Assembly: GCF_900010725.2 (NCBI RefSeq)
Contig: NZ_LR734877.1
Coordinates: forward strand, 474,501-538,500
Reading direction: 5' to 3'
DNA: 64,000 bases
DNA from: Planktothrix serta PCC 8927
GTDB taxonomy: Bacteria > Cyanobacteriota > Cyanobacteriia > Cyanobacteriales > Microcoleaceae
Below, one piece after another: positions 44,790-54,563 of the stretch. Positions within the stretch are counted from its first letter, which is position 1. Each line of letters starts with the position of its first letter. The translations under genes were made by a program, and so were the position numbers. The notes beneath the pieces were generated by a model. That model searched no databases. It had not been told where the DNA came from and was given only the letters and a program-made list of their open reading frames with translations.

Positions 44790-46307
44790 ATGATGCGATC
44801 GCCAGATTTAGAAAAACAGATTAATTTGAATCACCCCTGGGCCACCATGAAAGATTGGGAGACTGACTCCTTGTTAGAAATTCCCGCTTCTACCTCCGTA
44901 GAATTGGACAATGGGGAAAATGGACATTTGACACCTCCCTTTCCCCTCGTTTCTCCAGAGGTTGAAGATACCGGAAATGGAAAGAATGGGGGTATTCCTG
45001 AACCGCCCCCGGATGAGGAAGAACGCGGATTTTTACCCGTTTTAAGAAACAAAAATTTTCTCGCCCTTTGGAGTGGACAACTTTTCTCCCAATTGGCGGA
45101 TAAAGTTTATTTAGTATTAATGATTGCGATTATTTCCACCCGATTTCAACAGGCTGATCAAACGATTAGCGGTTGGGTATCCGCAATTATGATGGCGTTT
45201 ACTATCCCGGCGGTTTTGTTTGGAGCAGGTGCTGGGGTGTTTGTAGATCGATGGTCAAAAAAAGCGGTTTTAGTCATTACTAATTTATTACGAGGGGGGC
45301 TAGTCTTATCTTTACCTCTGGTTTTGTGGCTATCCCAGGGTCAACAATTCGGTCAGTTACCCGTTGGGTTTTATATTCTATTAATTACAACCTTTTTAGT
45401 TTCTACCTTAACTCAATTTTTTGCTCCCGCCGAACAAGCTGCGATTCCTTTAATTGTTGAAAAACGTCATTTATTATCCGCTAATTCGCTTTATACCACA
45501 ACAATGATGGCTTCGGTTATTGTTGGGTTTGCGGTGGGAGAACCCTTATTAGCCCTGGCGGATTTAATTGGGAATTACCTCGGTTTTGAATCCATTGGTA
45601 AAGAAGTGATTGTCGGCGGAGAATATGTGATTGCGGGGTTAATTTTGATCCTGTTAAATACCAAAGAACAAAACAATAATTCTCCCCATGAACAGCCCCA
45701 TGTTTTAGCAGACTTACGCGATGGTATTCGGTATTTAAGCAATCATCCTTTGATTAGGAATGCGCTATTACAATTAATTATTCTGTTTTCCATTTTTGCA
45801 GCCTTAGCCGTTTTAGCGGTGCGTTTAGCTGAAGTTATTCCTGAGATTAGTTCCTCTCAATTTGGCTTTTTATTAGCCGCCGGAGGTGCAGGAATGGGAA
45901 TTGGAGCAACGGTTCTCGGTCATCTTGGTCATCGATTTTCCCATTTCCAACTGGCGTTAATGGGGTCTTTCGGTGTAGCGGGTTCGTTAGTCGGATTATC
46001 GATTTTTAATCAACAATTATGGCCGACTTTGAGCTTGATTTCCTGCTTAGGAATTTTTGGAGCTATTGTTGCTATTCCGATGCAAACCACTATTCAAGCT
46101 GAAACCCCAGAAGAAATGCGAGGGAAAGTTTTTGGTCTTCAGAATAATGCGATTAATATTGCTTTAAGTTTACCCTTAGCATTAGCAGGATTTGCTGAAA
46201 CCTTAATCGGATTATCCAATGTGTTTTTAAGTTTAGCAGGATTAGCGATCGCCGGGGGTTTCGTCACCTGGTTAATCTCTCGAAATTCTCCCCATATTGT
46301 TGAGTAA
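44790..46307 (+). CDS. MFS transporter
   Basis: 505 residues. A soluble, Pro/Asn/Gly-rich N-terminal tail of about 80 residues precedes twelve predicted helices. The MFS loop motif is visible in GVFVDRWSKKAVLVITNLL. It is similar in layout to the enterobactin-exporter-like (MFS_3) group. It follows recO in the same direction. The cargo is unknown. Confidence 0.85.
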   Translation: MMRSPDLEKQINLNHPWATMKDWETDSLLEIPASTSVELDNGENGHLTPPFPLVSPEVEDTGNGKNGGIPEPPPDEEERGFLPVLRNKNFLALWSGQLFSQLADKVYLVLMIAIISTRFQQADQTISGWVSAIMMAFTIPAVLFGAGAGVFVDRWSKKAVLVITNLLRGGLVLSLPLVLWLSQGQQFGQLPVGFYILLITTFLVSTLTQFFAPAEQAAIPLIVEKRHLLSANSLYTTTMMASVIVGFAVGEPLLALADLIGNYLGFESIGKEVIVGGEYVIAGLILILLNTKEQNNNSPHEQPHVLADLRDGIRYLSNHPLIRNALLQLIILFSIFAALAVLAVRLAEVIPEISSSQFGFLLAAGGAGMGIGATVLGHLGHRFSHFQLALMGSFGVAGSLVGLSIFNQQLWPTLSLISCLGIFGAIVAIPMQTTIQAETPEEMRGKVFGLQNNAINIALSLPLALAGFAETLIGLSNVFLSLAGLAIAGGFVTWLISRNSPHIVE

Positions 46308-46372
46308 GGAGCCCTCCTAAGCAGGGAGATTAGAGGTTATATGAAATCTTTAAATGTTTGCTACGCATCCGT

Positions 46373-46410
46373 CCCCTGTAGAGACGTTGCATGCAACGTC
46401 TCTACAGGGG
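46373..46410. repeat. 38-bp perfect palindrome
   Basis: CCCCTGTAGAGACGTTGCA (46373-46391) is followed directly by its exact reverse complement (46392-46410). It is a dispersed palindromic element also represented at 35071-35098. It lies after the MFS gene and can form a very strong stem. Confidence 0.95.
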
Positions 46411-46524
46411 GTTTAGGAGATTATCTGTAGTATCAATTTTAGGATTTCATATTAACAGGGTTAACAGGCAAGATGCCTGTTCCACATAACAGTCAACTGT
46501 CAACTGTCAACAGATCTAAATTTT

Positions 46525-47139
46525 ATGGAAAACGATCTTTTGTTGTTAGAAAAAGTGGCTCAGTTTGTATTAACGGGTCAAGGCGAGAAACCGGATTCTC
46601 CTGTTGTCGCTAAAAGTTTAATTCGCTGTGAACATCAAGCGAAAAAAACAAAAGAATCCCATAGTTTTGAATCTTTTGTCGGGAATTGGCGACTCTGTTG
46701 GGTGAGTGGAACCCATAAAATCCGTAAAAAAGCCGGAGTTTTTATGGGAAGTGGGTTTTATATCCCTAGATTGTTGAATTTACAAATAGTCTATTCTCGA
46801 TATCCTCATCCCTTATTAGCAATAGAGCCACCCTCGGAAATAGACGCAGGAATTATTCAAAATTGTGTTCACTTCAATGGGTTGAATTTAACCCTAACTG
46901 GCCCTGCTAAATTTTTAGAGAAAAAGAATATTTTGGCTTTTGATTTTACCCGTCTCACGGCTAAAATCTTCGGGTTAAATCTCTACGAGGGTAAAATGCC
47001 AGGAACTCCAAGTAATGCTCAACAATTTTATCAAGATTCTATCAGAAAACAAGCTTTTTTTGGCTTCTTTGTGATCACTCCTAATCTGATTGCAGCTAGG
47101 GGACGAGGCGGGGGTGTAGCCCTGTGGACAAAAGTTTAA
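46525..47139 (+). CDS. PAP/fibrillin-like protein
   Basis: 204 residues, soluble. The pattern GNWRLCWVSGTHKIRKK in the first third and LIAARGRGGGVALWTKV at the end fit the plastid-lipid-associated protein (fibrillin) family of cyanobacteria and chloroplasts, lipocalin-like proteins found with thylakoid membranes. The exact ligand is unknown. It is monocistronic, preceded by a stretch of TCAACTG repeats. Confidence 0.65.
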   Translation: MENDLLLLEKVAQFVLTGQGEKPDSPVVAKSLIRCEHQAKKTKESHSFESFVGNWRLCWVSGTHKIRKKAGVFMGSGFYIPRLLNLQIVYSRYPHPLLAIEPPSEIDAGIIQNCVHFNGLNLTLTGPAKFLEKKNILAFDFTRLTAKIFGLNLYEGKMPGTPSNAQQFYQDSIRKQAFFGFFVITPNLIAARGRGGGVALWTKV

Positions 47140-47164
47140 ATAGGGTGTCAATCAATGCCAATTT

Positions 47165-47434
47165 TTAATCAACAGAATCTAAATACATTAACGCCCGAAA
47201 TCGTAAACCCATTAATTGTTCATAGAGAGGATTAATTTTACACAGAGGCGGAATTGTGACCGTATAACGTAAGAAATGAAGATCTCGCGCAAAAGGACAG
47301 GCGGCGGGAATTAAATGACAAATTAAGCTAGCCAGAGTCGGATTATTCACCTCTAAAGTATCCACCCCATTTCGCAGAAATTGTAGAGGATGGAAAGGAT
47401 TCGGTAAGGTTAAAGTTGCGCTTGGTTTTATCAT
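47165..47434 (-). CDS. Mo-dependent nitrogenase C-terminal-domain protein
   Basis: 89 residues. LICHLIPAACPFARDLHFL then IPPLCKINPLYEQLMGLRFR and ALMYL match the small domain named for the C-terminus of Mo-dependent nitrogenase-associated proteins. In cyanobacteria it also occurs alone, far from nif genes, as here. The function is unknown. Three conserved cysteines could bind a metal or cluster. Confidence 0.75.
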   Translation of the reverse strand: MIKPSATLTLPNPFHPLQFLRNGVDTLEVNNPTLASLICHLIPAACPFARDLHFLRYTVTIPPLCKINPLYEQLMGLRFRALMYLDSVD

Positions 47435-48340
47435 CGGTTTAACACCTTAAACATCAAGTTTGAGAGAATTGCAGAGACGGGAAATAGTTTTAACTTATCT
47501 CTGCTTTCTCTCTATTATTGATTTAATTCTTCAACTACACTGTGATAATTCCCGCTTGAAAACTGTGAATTTGATCTAGAGATAGATGTGATCTCAATCA
47601 AGGTCTGTCTAATTCCCCCGATTCGGTCAAAATTAACACCCCCTCCGTAAATCCTTCCAAAATACTGTTAATCCAAAAAGATTGCTCGGTACTCTTCCCT
47701 TATGCACAAACCGGATAATGATCAAGCCGTTAGCTACCATCCCTTGAAATCCGTGATTATGATTTGTTTTGATACAAATTAGCTGATTTTTACTTTTTTT
47801 AATCTCTATTGTTAACTTAAACTTGAGTTTGTTTATCCCCCAATTTTTAGTAAAAATAGATGAGTTTAGTGGGTTGATTTATTGAATTTTAGTTGCGAGT
47901 TGTTTAGCTCAGAATTACAATAAGATCAATAAAAACACAACGTCTTGGCTTGGAGGAATATCCAATCAGTGGAAAAGACGGACGCAACAATTTCTAACCG
48001 AAATGCGTGTGTTTAAACGATGCGATCGCTTAAATTAATGGAAATTTATGTTTTTTATTCAACAGCTTACAACTTTAAAAATTACTTCTTTTTTGTACTT
48101 ACTCAATGTCTACAATTGATCTCAAATCAAGACGTTTCGCTGCTTAAAATTCAACGTCTTGAATATTTAATTCCTCTTTTGATATAGAATTTTCTCCCTG
48201 TAATAACTGCCAAAGGACGGAGATTCATCATCTCTAAACGCCCTTAATTTACCTCTGTATACAGATGAAATGGGTTGTAAATTCACCTAACCTCTTACTG
48301 AGTCTATTCCTTCTCTATCCTCCTATTATCCTTTGAATCT
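47435..48340. other. Long intergenic region, nothing identified
   Basis: About 900 bases, AT-rich, with one HIP1 site. CAACGTCTTG occurs in two places (near 47939 and 48149), with a related segment between. I see no gene, tRNA or clear hairpin. Confidence 0.4.
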
Positions 48341-49774
48341 GTGCAACAATCTTTAAGTAAATTCAGTAAAAATGATATTCGCCGAAGTTTACGCGCCTCT
48401 ACTTTAGATGGAGTATTTGCAGCCATCTTTTCTAATGCAACAGGAGGCATTTTACTCACTAAATTTCTCGTTGATTTAGAAGTTAATACTCTGCAAATTG
48501 GGCTATTATCTGCTATTCCCATGATGGTTAATTTAGTACAACCCTTGGGCGCATTTTTAGCCGATCAAACTATAAGTCGTTATCGATATTGTCGCTTGGT
48601 TTATGGTACATCTCGGATTTTGTGGTTAATCTTAGGATTAGCCATTTTTATGATTTCTCCTTCCGATCCCTTTTCTCATCAAACCTTACTGGATTTAACC
48701 CTAGCTATTGTTGTGATCACCAGTCTATTAGGAGCGTTAGGGGGATCAGCTTGGATGAGTTGGATGGCAACTTTAGTCCCTAAAAAATTAAGAGGACGCT
48801 ATTTTGGCTTGAGAAATAGTGCATCCAGCTTGAGTAATTTAATAGCAATTCCAGTCATGGGAATGATGATTTCTTATTATCCATTAGGCCCCATTCGAGG
48901 CTATGGTATGATTGTTTTGTTAGGAGTAATCATGGGATTAATGAGTTTAGCCTGTCAACAGTTTATGGTTGATGTTAATCCCCAACTTCAGCATCCGATT
49001 GAAACGCTATCATCTCCTATTCTCTCCTCACAAACTGAACAAATTTCTGAGAGGAGTGGTTTTCTATTAAAATTTGGGTTATGGTCAAAAGTTACTACTT
49101 TAATTCGTCAAAATCCCAACTTTTTTATATTTCTAATTTACTATGACTTATGGATGTTTGCGGTCAATTTAAGTCTTCCCTTTTTTAGTATATATCTTTT
49201 ACAAGGGTTAAAGCTAGATGTGAGTTTAGTTACCGTTTATGCTAGTTTACAAGCCGGAATTTATATGTTAGTATTACCGTATTGGGGACGATTAGCCGAT
49301 CGCATCGGCAACCGTCCTCTATTATTATTAATTGGAATTATTGTATCTACAATTCCCCTCTTGTGGACGAAAACCCATCATAATTCCTTCTCCATTTGGA
49401 TATTATTGCCTTTACTGTATTTATTCATGGGAGGAACTTGGGCAGCCCTTGATTTATGTAATCAAAACTTGCAAATGGGACTTGCCCCCATTCGTAACCA
49501 ATCCAGCTATTTTGCCTTAACATCAGCCAGTACCGGAATTAGTAGTGCATTAGGCACAACAACCGGAGGAATTTTAGCCCAGTTTGTATGTAAAAATCCA
49601 GAGAATTTATTAATTTTATTTGCCCTCTCTAGTGTTTTAATGTTAACCGCTTTAATCCCGTTAACTTTTGCTCAAGAACCCGGCGGAAAATCTCCCAAAG
49701 AATTACTGCAAAAATGGGGTATCGTCATCGGAATTAATCGAAATCTTACCCTAAAAAATAAACCCGCAGCCTAA
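48341..49774 (+). CDS. MFS transporter
   Basis: 477 residues from a GTG at 48341 (MQQSLSKFSKNDIRRSLRAS). Twelve helices are predicted, with MFS-like loops AFLADQTISRYRYCR and YWGRLADRIGNRPLL. The N-terminal SLRASTLDGVFAAIF segment is typical of a bacterial MFS group of unknown cargo. It is not paralogous in any obvious way to the MFS protein at 44790. Confidence 0.85.
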   Translation: MQQSLSKFSKNDIRRSLRASTLDGVFAAIFSNATGGILLTKFLVDLEVNTLQIGLLSAIPMMVNLVQPLGAFLADQTISRYRYCRLVYGTSRILWLILGLAIFMISPSDPFSHQTLLDLTLAIVVITSLLGALGGSAWMSWMATLVPKKLRGRYFGLRNSASSLSNLIAIPVMGMMISYYPLGPIRGYGMIVLLGVIMGLMSLACQQFMVDVNPQLQHPIETLSSPILSSQTEQISERSGFLLKFGLWSKVTTLIRQNPNFFIFLIYYDLWMFAVNLSLPFFSIYLLQGLKLDVSLVTVYASLQAGIYMLVLPYWGRLADRIGNRPLLLLIGIIVSTIPLLWTKTHHNSFSIWILLPLLYLFMGGTWAALDLCNQNLQMGLAPIRNQSSYFALTSASTGISSALGTTTGGILAQFVCKNPENLLILFALSSVLMLTALIPLTFAQEPGGKSPKELLQKWGIVIGINRNLTLKNKPAA

Positions 49775-49828
49775 CAATAAAACATAGACTAATGGAGCAA
49801 ATCGAGAGGAGTAAAATATTTTTCCTTC

Positions 49829-49856
49829 TGTTCCCTATTCCCTGTTCCCTATTCCC
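49829..49856. repeat. Heptanucleotide tandem repeat (TGTTCCC/TATTCCC)
   Basis: Four alternating units, TGTTCCC and TATTCCC. The complementary type (GGGAACA) occurs at 55798-55832. Confidence 0.9.
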
Positions 49857-49928
49857 TGCTATATGATATAAAGTTCAGTTACTTTTGAACATTAAAATTA
49901 CGCCCTAAATTGGCGTTTGTAATCAACT

Positions 49929-51164
49929 ATGGCAACCCTGAACGACAACTATCTCAAACTCAAAGCGGGTTACTTGTTCCCCGAAATTGCCCGTCGGGTG
50001 AATGCGTTTGCAGAAGCTAACCCCGATGCCAAAATCATTCGTTTAGGCATTGGCGACGTCACCGAACCCCTACCCGCCGCCTGTCGTCAAGCAATGGTGC
50101 AAGCGGTGGAAGACATGGGAAACCGTGACACCTTCAAAGGTTATGGCCCCGAACAGGGTTATGCTTGGTTACGCGAAAAAATTGCCGCTCACGATTTCCA
50201 AGCCAGAGGTTGCGAGATTTCTGCCGATGAAATTTTTATTTCTGATGGTTCAAAATGCGATACAGGCAATATTTTAGATATTTTTGGAGACGATAATATT
50301 ATTGCTGTAACTGACCCCGTTTATCCCGTTTATGTCGATACAAATGTGATGGCAGGACATACGGGAGATGCGAATGAAAATGGGGAATATGGGGGATTAG
50401 TTTATATTCCCATTACGGCTGAAAATAATTTTACGGCCGCAATTCCTACCCAAAAAGTTGATTTAATTTATCTGTGTTTTCCTAATAACCCGACAGGAGC
50501 AACGGCATCAAAAGAACACTTAACCGCTTGGGTCGAATACGCGAAAGCCAACGGTTCTATTATTCTCTATGATGCCGCCTATGAAGCGTTTATTTCTGAC
50601 CCCAGTTTACCCCGTTCTATCTATGAAATTCCAGGGGCGAAAGAGTGCGCTATTGAGTTTCGTTCCTTTTCCAAAACCGCAGGATTTACCGGAACTCGTT
50701 GCGCGTTTACTGTTGTTCCAAAAACCTTAACCGCTAAAGCCAAAGATGGTTCTGATGTGGAATTATGGAAACTGTGGAATCGTCGTCAAGCTACTAAATT
50801 TAACGGCGTTTCCTATATTATTCAACGGGCAGCAGAGGCGGTTTATTCTGATGAAGGAAAAGCCCAAGTTAAGGCGTTAATTCAATTTTATATGGAAAAC
50901 GCCCAAATTATTCGGGAGCAATTAACCGCAGCCGGATTAAGTGTTTATGGGGGAGAAAATGCCCCCTATGTTTGGGTGAAAACTCCCCAAGGTTTATCGA
51001 GTTGGGATTTCTTCGATAAGCTATTACAAACCTGCAATGTTGTAGGAACTCCGGGTTCTGGTTTTGGTGCGGCAGGTGAAGGTTATTTTCGGATTTCTGC
51101 GTTTAATAGTCGGGAAAACGTAGAAGAAGCAATGCAAAGAATTACCGAGAAGTTTAAGGTTTAA
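49929..51164 (+). CDS. dapL: LL-diaminopimelate aminotransferase
   Basis: 411 residues, the full length of the family. It opens [20 protein letters not shown]. The PLP lysine is in [15 protein letters not shown], and the substrate loops ([22 protein letters not shown]) are in place. It converts tetrahydrodipicolinate straight to LL-diaminopimelate, the lysine and peptidoglycan route used by cyanobacteria and plants. Confidence 0.95.
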   Translation: MATLNDNYLKLKAGYLFPEIARRVNAFAEANPDAKIIRLGIGDVTEPLPAACRQAMVQAVEDMGNRDTFKGYGPEQGYAWLREKIAAHDFQARGCEISADEIFISDGSKCDTGNILDIFGDDNIIAVTDPVYPVYVDTNVMAGHTGDANENGEYGGLVYIPITAENNFTAAIPTQKVDLIYLCFPNNPTGATASKEHLTAWVEYAKANGSIILYDAAYEAFISDPSLPRSIYEIPGAKECAIEFRSFSKTAGFTGTRCAFTVVPKTLTAKAKDGSDVELWKLWNRRQATKFNGVSYIIQRAAEAVYSDEGKAQVKALIQFYMENAQIIREQLTAAGLSVYGGENAPYVWVKTPQGLSSWDFFDKLLQTCNVVGTPGSGFGAAGEGYFRISAFNSRENVEEAMQRITEKFKV

Positions 51165-51176
51165 ATTGTTGGGTGG

Positions 51177-51193
51177 GGTGGGCAATGCCCACC
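51177..51193. repeat. GGTGGGC hairpin after dapL
   Basis: GGTGGGC, AAT, GCCCACC. A 7-bp GC-rich stem shortly after the dapL stop and followed by T-rich sequence; a terminator or a copy of a dispersed palindrome. Confidence 0.6.
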
Positions 51194-51276
51194 TTGCTTG
51201 CTTTAATATAAAAAATTACTTTTTTATCATATAGTAAACTAACAATAATCAATTGAGTTAAAGATTTTAAAAAGAA

Positions 51277-51981
51277 CTATTTTAAATATTCTTCATTAGA
51301 TAGATAAATCTCTATATTTATTAATATTTCTCTTAAATAACAAATTACTCTTTTTTGAATTTTCAATAATTCATCTGCTGTTGCATTTCTACCAACTTCC
51401 TCAAATGATTGAAAACCATGTGCTAAATTATTTTTATTAGTTTTAACTGTTACTAAATCAATTCCATCTCTGGTTTTGTTCTGATTAGTTTGAAATGAAA
51501 AACCATACTTCTTCGCTGTATCTTTTATTTCTCTTGCATCTACATTACCTGAAAATAATCTTTTTTTATTCTCTTGATGACGAATAGCATTAAATGTAGC
51601 TGATATAATATCAACTGAAATATTTTGTAAATTAAGTAAAAGCTTATCTGTGGATTGAAGATCTTTATCTTTAACTTGATCAATAATAATTTTTTTAATT
51701 TCATCTCTGAGATCATCAAAAGAAATATTTTTGGTTATTAATTCCTCAAAAATTGTTTCAATTGCATTACGCATTGTGGACTCTACTAGGTTATAAAGCA
51801 ACAAATATCCTGTCGCTTTAAGAGTTTTTTCTAAATCCTGGTTAATAGGTTTTATTTTTGTATTGTTTGCATTTCCTATACTTAATTGAATTGAACCTTG
51901 CTCTAAATTTTTCAAGAATATAAAATATCGGCTCACTTCTTGAGCCCGTTCATCAAAGTTTTGCAATAATCTAGTTTCCAT
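51277..51981 (-). CDS. MAE_28990/MAE_18760-type HEPN protein
   Basis: 234 residues. The helical N-terminus contains TGYLLLYNLVESTMRNAIET, and the C-terminal motif KNNLAHGFQSFEEVGR matches the HEPN families first named from Microcystis genes. The usual R-x4-H catalytic pair appears as K183-x4-H188. It is encoded directly after a DUF262 gene: its ATG shares one base with that gene's stop region. DUF262/HEPN pairs are a recognised class of predicted defence modules. Confidence 0.85.
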   Translation of the reverse strand: METRLLQNFDERAQEVSRYFIFLKNLEQGSIQLSIGNANNTKIKPINQDLEKTLKATGYLLLYNLVESTMRNAIETIFEELITKNISFDDLRDEIKKIIIDQVKDKDLQSTDKLLLNLQNISVDIISATFNAIRHQENKKRLFSGNVDAREIKDTAKKYGFSFQTNQNKTRDGIDLVTVKTNKNNLAHGFQSFEEVGRNATADELLKIQKRVICYLREILINIEIYLSNEEYLK

Positions 51982-53075
51982 TAATTACCTAGAAGCTGAT
52001 AATGAACATACTCAATACGACGATTAACTTTATTTTGAGAACTACTGGAATCAGATTTTGTTAAATTTTTAAAGTCTTCAGACTCTAAAAAAGAAGTAGA
52101 TTGTGGTATTAATGTTGGATTTTGTCTTAATGCTAAAGCAATTCCTACCGTAATAGATTCAAACTTAATTCGAGTTGTTGGCTCATAACGGTCTTTTGTT
52201 TTTCTATAAATATGTAAAGAATTTGGAAAATACTTTTCTACAAATTTTAACATTAAACAAAACTCATTCCTCATCTGATCTATGTTGAGTGAATCAGATT
52301 GGTTTTCTTGGTCTAAATAGTTATCCAAGAACTCATGAACTTTATTATCGGAAGATGAGTAATGTTGATAATTATTTAAAAATGCAAAAAAACGTAAGAC
52401 AAATTCTTGTGGATCTCTTTTGTCAATTTCAGTTTGAGTAAAAGAACATAAATCTCGAAATTTTTTATCTTTTGATAACTCCTCAATTAGATCGAGAAAT
52501 TTTCCAGGTTTACTTCCTCTACGTTTCTCCATTTCATTCAATTCAACACTACCACTATTAATTCTCTCAAAAAGATCTCTTCTTACTTCTTCATCTGCTT
52601 CATCTGTTAATTTAATCATTCTAATAGTAGTTCGGTTAAAACGTCTTTGACGTGATAGGGGTAAATCTTTAAAAGTAAAACCATTAAGAAATTTTAGTTT
52701 TTCAAGATTTTTTAATTGAAGTTCATTCTTAATAAACCTAGTTAAAGTACGAATACGTTGTGTCCCATCTATAATTTCTAAACGGGCTAAATCTTCTGAT
52801 TCTGATATATCAGCGACAAAAATATAAGGTATTGGCAAATCTAACATGACAGATTCAATGAATTTTGATTGCCGATCTTCATCCCAAGCCATTTCTCGTT
52901 GATAGTCTGGAATAAATAATTCATTTTCATCTTCATCTTGTCCGTCTACATATTTTTGAACAATTACTTCAATTGGATATTCTAAAGTGTTATAGTCAAC
53001 ACGCTTTCTTTTGTCACGAATTTCTTGTTCAGCATTTTCTTTGAGTTCATCAGTAATCTGCAAGTTAGTCACCAT
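51981..53075 (-). CDS. DUF262 (GmrSD/ParB-nuclease-like) protein
   Basis: 364 residues. The DUF262 core is clear: FIPDYQREMAWDEDRQSKFI (Q59, R60, W64), ESVMLDLPIPYIFV, then LEIIDGTQRIRTLTRF with D103-G-T-Q-R107. This ParB/Srx-like fold is the NTP-dependent nuclease half of GmrSD type IV restriction enzymes. The GmrD-like DUF1524 HNH domain is absent. A helical C-terminal region follows, ending near VNRRIEYVHYQLLGN. It is coupled to a HEPN gene downstream, which probably supplies the effector. Confidence 0.87.
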   Translation of the reverse strand: MVTNLQITDELKENAEQEIRDKRKRVDYNTLEYPIEVIVQKYVDGQDEDENELFIPDYQREMAWDEDRQSKFIESVMLDLPIPYIFVADISESEDLARLEIIDGTQRIRTLTRFIKNELQLKNLEKLKFLNGFTFKDLPLSRQRRFNRTTIRMIKLTDEADEEVRRDLFERINSGSVELNEMEKRRGSKPGKFLDLIEELSKDKKFRDLCSFTQTEIDKRDPQEFVLRFFAFLNNYQHYSSSDNKVHEFLDNYLDQENQSDSLNIDQMRNEFCLMLKFVEKYFPNSLHIYRKTKDRYEPTTRIKFESITVGIALALRQNPTLIPQSTSFLESEDFKNLTKSDSSSSQNKVNRRIEYVHYQLLGN

Positions 53076-53413
53076 ATTTTAATAATTTGTTTTTGTTAAA
53101 GTTGAAAATAATACAATTTTCAGTTTATTAGACTTATTTGGCTAAATTTTACTACTTGGCTAAGTTATAAGGTGAGTTAATCAAAACCCACCCTAATAAT
53201 AATAATAATACTATACTAAAACCTCCTCTACCCATGGAATTATTAAAATTACGGGTAGACGTGGAGAATACCGTCGTATTATCCTCAACTGTTGCCTGAT
53301 TTCCCCTACAGAGCCAATATTTTAGCATTTCTGTCCTTATGATGCCAACAGATCACTTTCTTATCCCTAAAGTTAATCTATAATTACAATATCATTTACA
53401 ATCTCTAAAATCT
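53076..53413. other. Intergenic region between divergent genes
   Basis: Contains an AAT microsatellite near 53192-53210. Promoters of the DUF262 operon and the antitoxin gene should lie here. No gene is seen. Confidence 0.4.
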
Positions 53414-53647
53414 ATGCCTGAAACTAAAATTAGTTTAGATGAACCTATGCAAAGTGCTCTTGCTGAAATTTCACGAGAAACGGGAAAAACTCAAAGTCAA
53501 TTAATTAGCGAAGCAGTTGAACGATTAATTAAAGACTATCAACAGCAAACTCGATATTTATTAATACAACAAGCTAAAGGAATATGGGCTGATCGAGAAG
53601 ATATCCCTGATGTACAACAATTACGTCAAGAATGGCAGAGATTTTAA
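53414..53647 (+). CDS. Ribbon-helix-helix antitoxin (VapB/CopG-like)
   Basis: 77 residues. The N-terminal strand TKISLDEPMQSALAEISRET then GKTQSQLISEAVERLI is a ribbon-helix-helix DNA-binding domain. The tail QAKGIWADREDIPDVQQLRQEW is the toxin-binding part typical of VapB partners of PIN toxins. The toxin gene behind it is truncated after 30 codons, so this antitoxin is now without its toxin. Confidence 0.82.
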   Translation: MPETKISLDEPMQSALAEISRETGKTQSQLISEAVERLIKDYQQQTRYLLIQQAKGIWADREDIPDVQQLRQEWQRF

Positions 53648-53665
53648 CAAATTTTATTATTAAAT

Positions 53666-53758
53666 ATGCCTATAAAATTATTAATTGATACCGATGTTTT
53701 AATCGACTTTTTACGAGGGCGATCGCAAGCTGTTGCTTACTTAATTATAGAGGATTAA
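53666..53758 (+). pseudogene. Truncated VapC (PIN) toxin
   Basis: A 30-codon frame from ATG 53666 (MPIKLLIDTDVLIDFLRGRS), ending at TAA 53756-53758. It holds the first PIN strand with the first acidic residues (LIDTDVLID) and nothing else; the other three catalytic acids are missing. It lies 18 bases after the antitoxin gene and stops 4 bases before the next ATG. Confidence 0.75.
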
Positions 53759-53762
53759 AATA

Positions 53763-53987
53763 ATGGATAGTTTAAAGGTAAATGCTTATGTTGGGGATGA
53801 TGGGGTTTTGCAACTTCAGTTACCTGTAAGTAATGAAGAGTTAGAGGTCATGGTCATTTATCAACCTATTCCCAAGAGAAGCCATCGTGAATCAAAAAGA
53901 AGGTTTGAAAAATTGTTAAATCAATATAGTGGAAAAATTTTTAGTGATAGTGCTGAATTATTAAGACAGGATAGAGAACGGGGCTAA
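53763..53987 (+). CDS. Antitoxin-like small protein
   Basis: 74 residues. An N-terminal beta part (LKVNAYVGDDGVLQLQLPVS) is followed by a charged helical tail (RRFEKLLNQYSGKIFSDSAE). Such proteins commonly precede PIN-domain toxins in cyanobacteria. No toxin follows here: after the stop only short frames are seen to 54197. The truncated vapC just upstream suggests that deletion or recombination joined two toxin-antitoxin loci. Confidence 0.6.
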   Translation: MDSLKVNAYVGDDGVLQLQLPVSNEELEVMVIYQPIPKRSHRESKRRFEKLLNQYSGKIFSDSAELLRQDRERG

Positions 53988-54197
53988 ATGATGTTTTTTA
54001 TGCTTCTATTTGTTGAATTGAAGATTTACCTTAAATCCCTATTTAATTCTTAAACTATTACTTAATAGACTAGCTCAAAATTCAAAATTGTCAAGTCCAG
54101 AAACCCCTACCCAAGTAGAGTGTAACCCTCCCAACAAATAAGTCAAGAAAACGAGAAAATAGAAGCATAAATCAACAGTTACTCTTAACTCCTCACT

Positions 54198-54563
54198 ATG
54201 TACCTGAAAGATTATCCTCACGCCATTGCAAAACGGCAATATGAACTCTTAGAACTGAACCGAGAAATCCGTCGTCATACTCAAAGTGTTAACTTTTTTC
54301 TCGCTTCCGTTGACCGTCAAATTGCCTATGATACCACCTTGAAAAACGAAGCTCAACGGAAAGCAAAACGCTTTGAGTTAATGCAGGAAGATCCCGATTA
54401 TTTGGCAGCATCTCAAGCCTTAGATGAAGCAACGGAAAAACGGGATAAATTAACAGTAGAACTTGATTTTCTTCGCAATCAATTCAGTATTTTAAAACTT
54501 GAATTACGAGATGCGATCGCAACCAAAGAAAACCTCACCACCTCCTTTCCGGTTCTACCTTAA
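54198..54563 (+). CDS. Conserved helical protein of unknown function
   Basis: 121 residues, highly charged and predicted to be nearly all helix/coiled coil (EATEKRDKLTVELDFLRNQF, KLELRDAIATKENL). No membrane segment, signal peptide or named motif. Clean frame and codon use, with two HIP1-like sites. Function unknown. Confidence 0.65.
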   Translation: MYLKDYPHAIAKRQYELLELNREIRRHTQSVNFFLASVDRQIAYDTTLKNEAQRKAKRFELMQEDPDYLAASQALDEATEKRDKLTVELDFLRNQFSILKLELRDAIATKENLTTSFPVLP

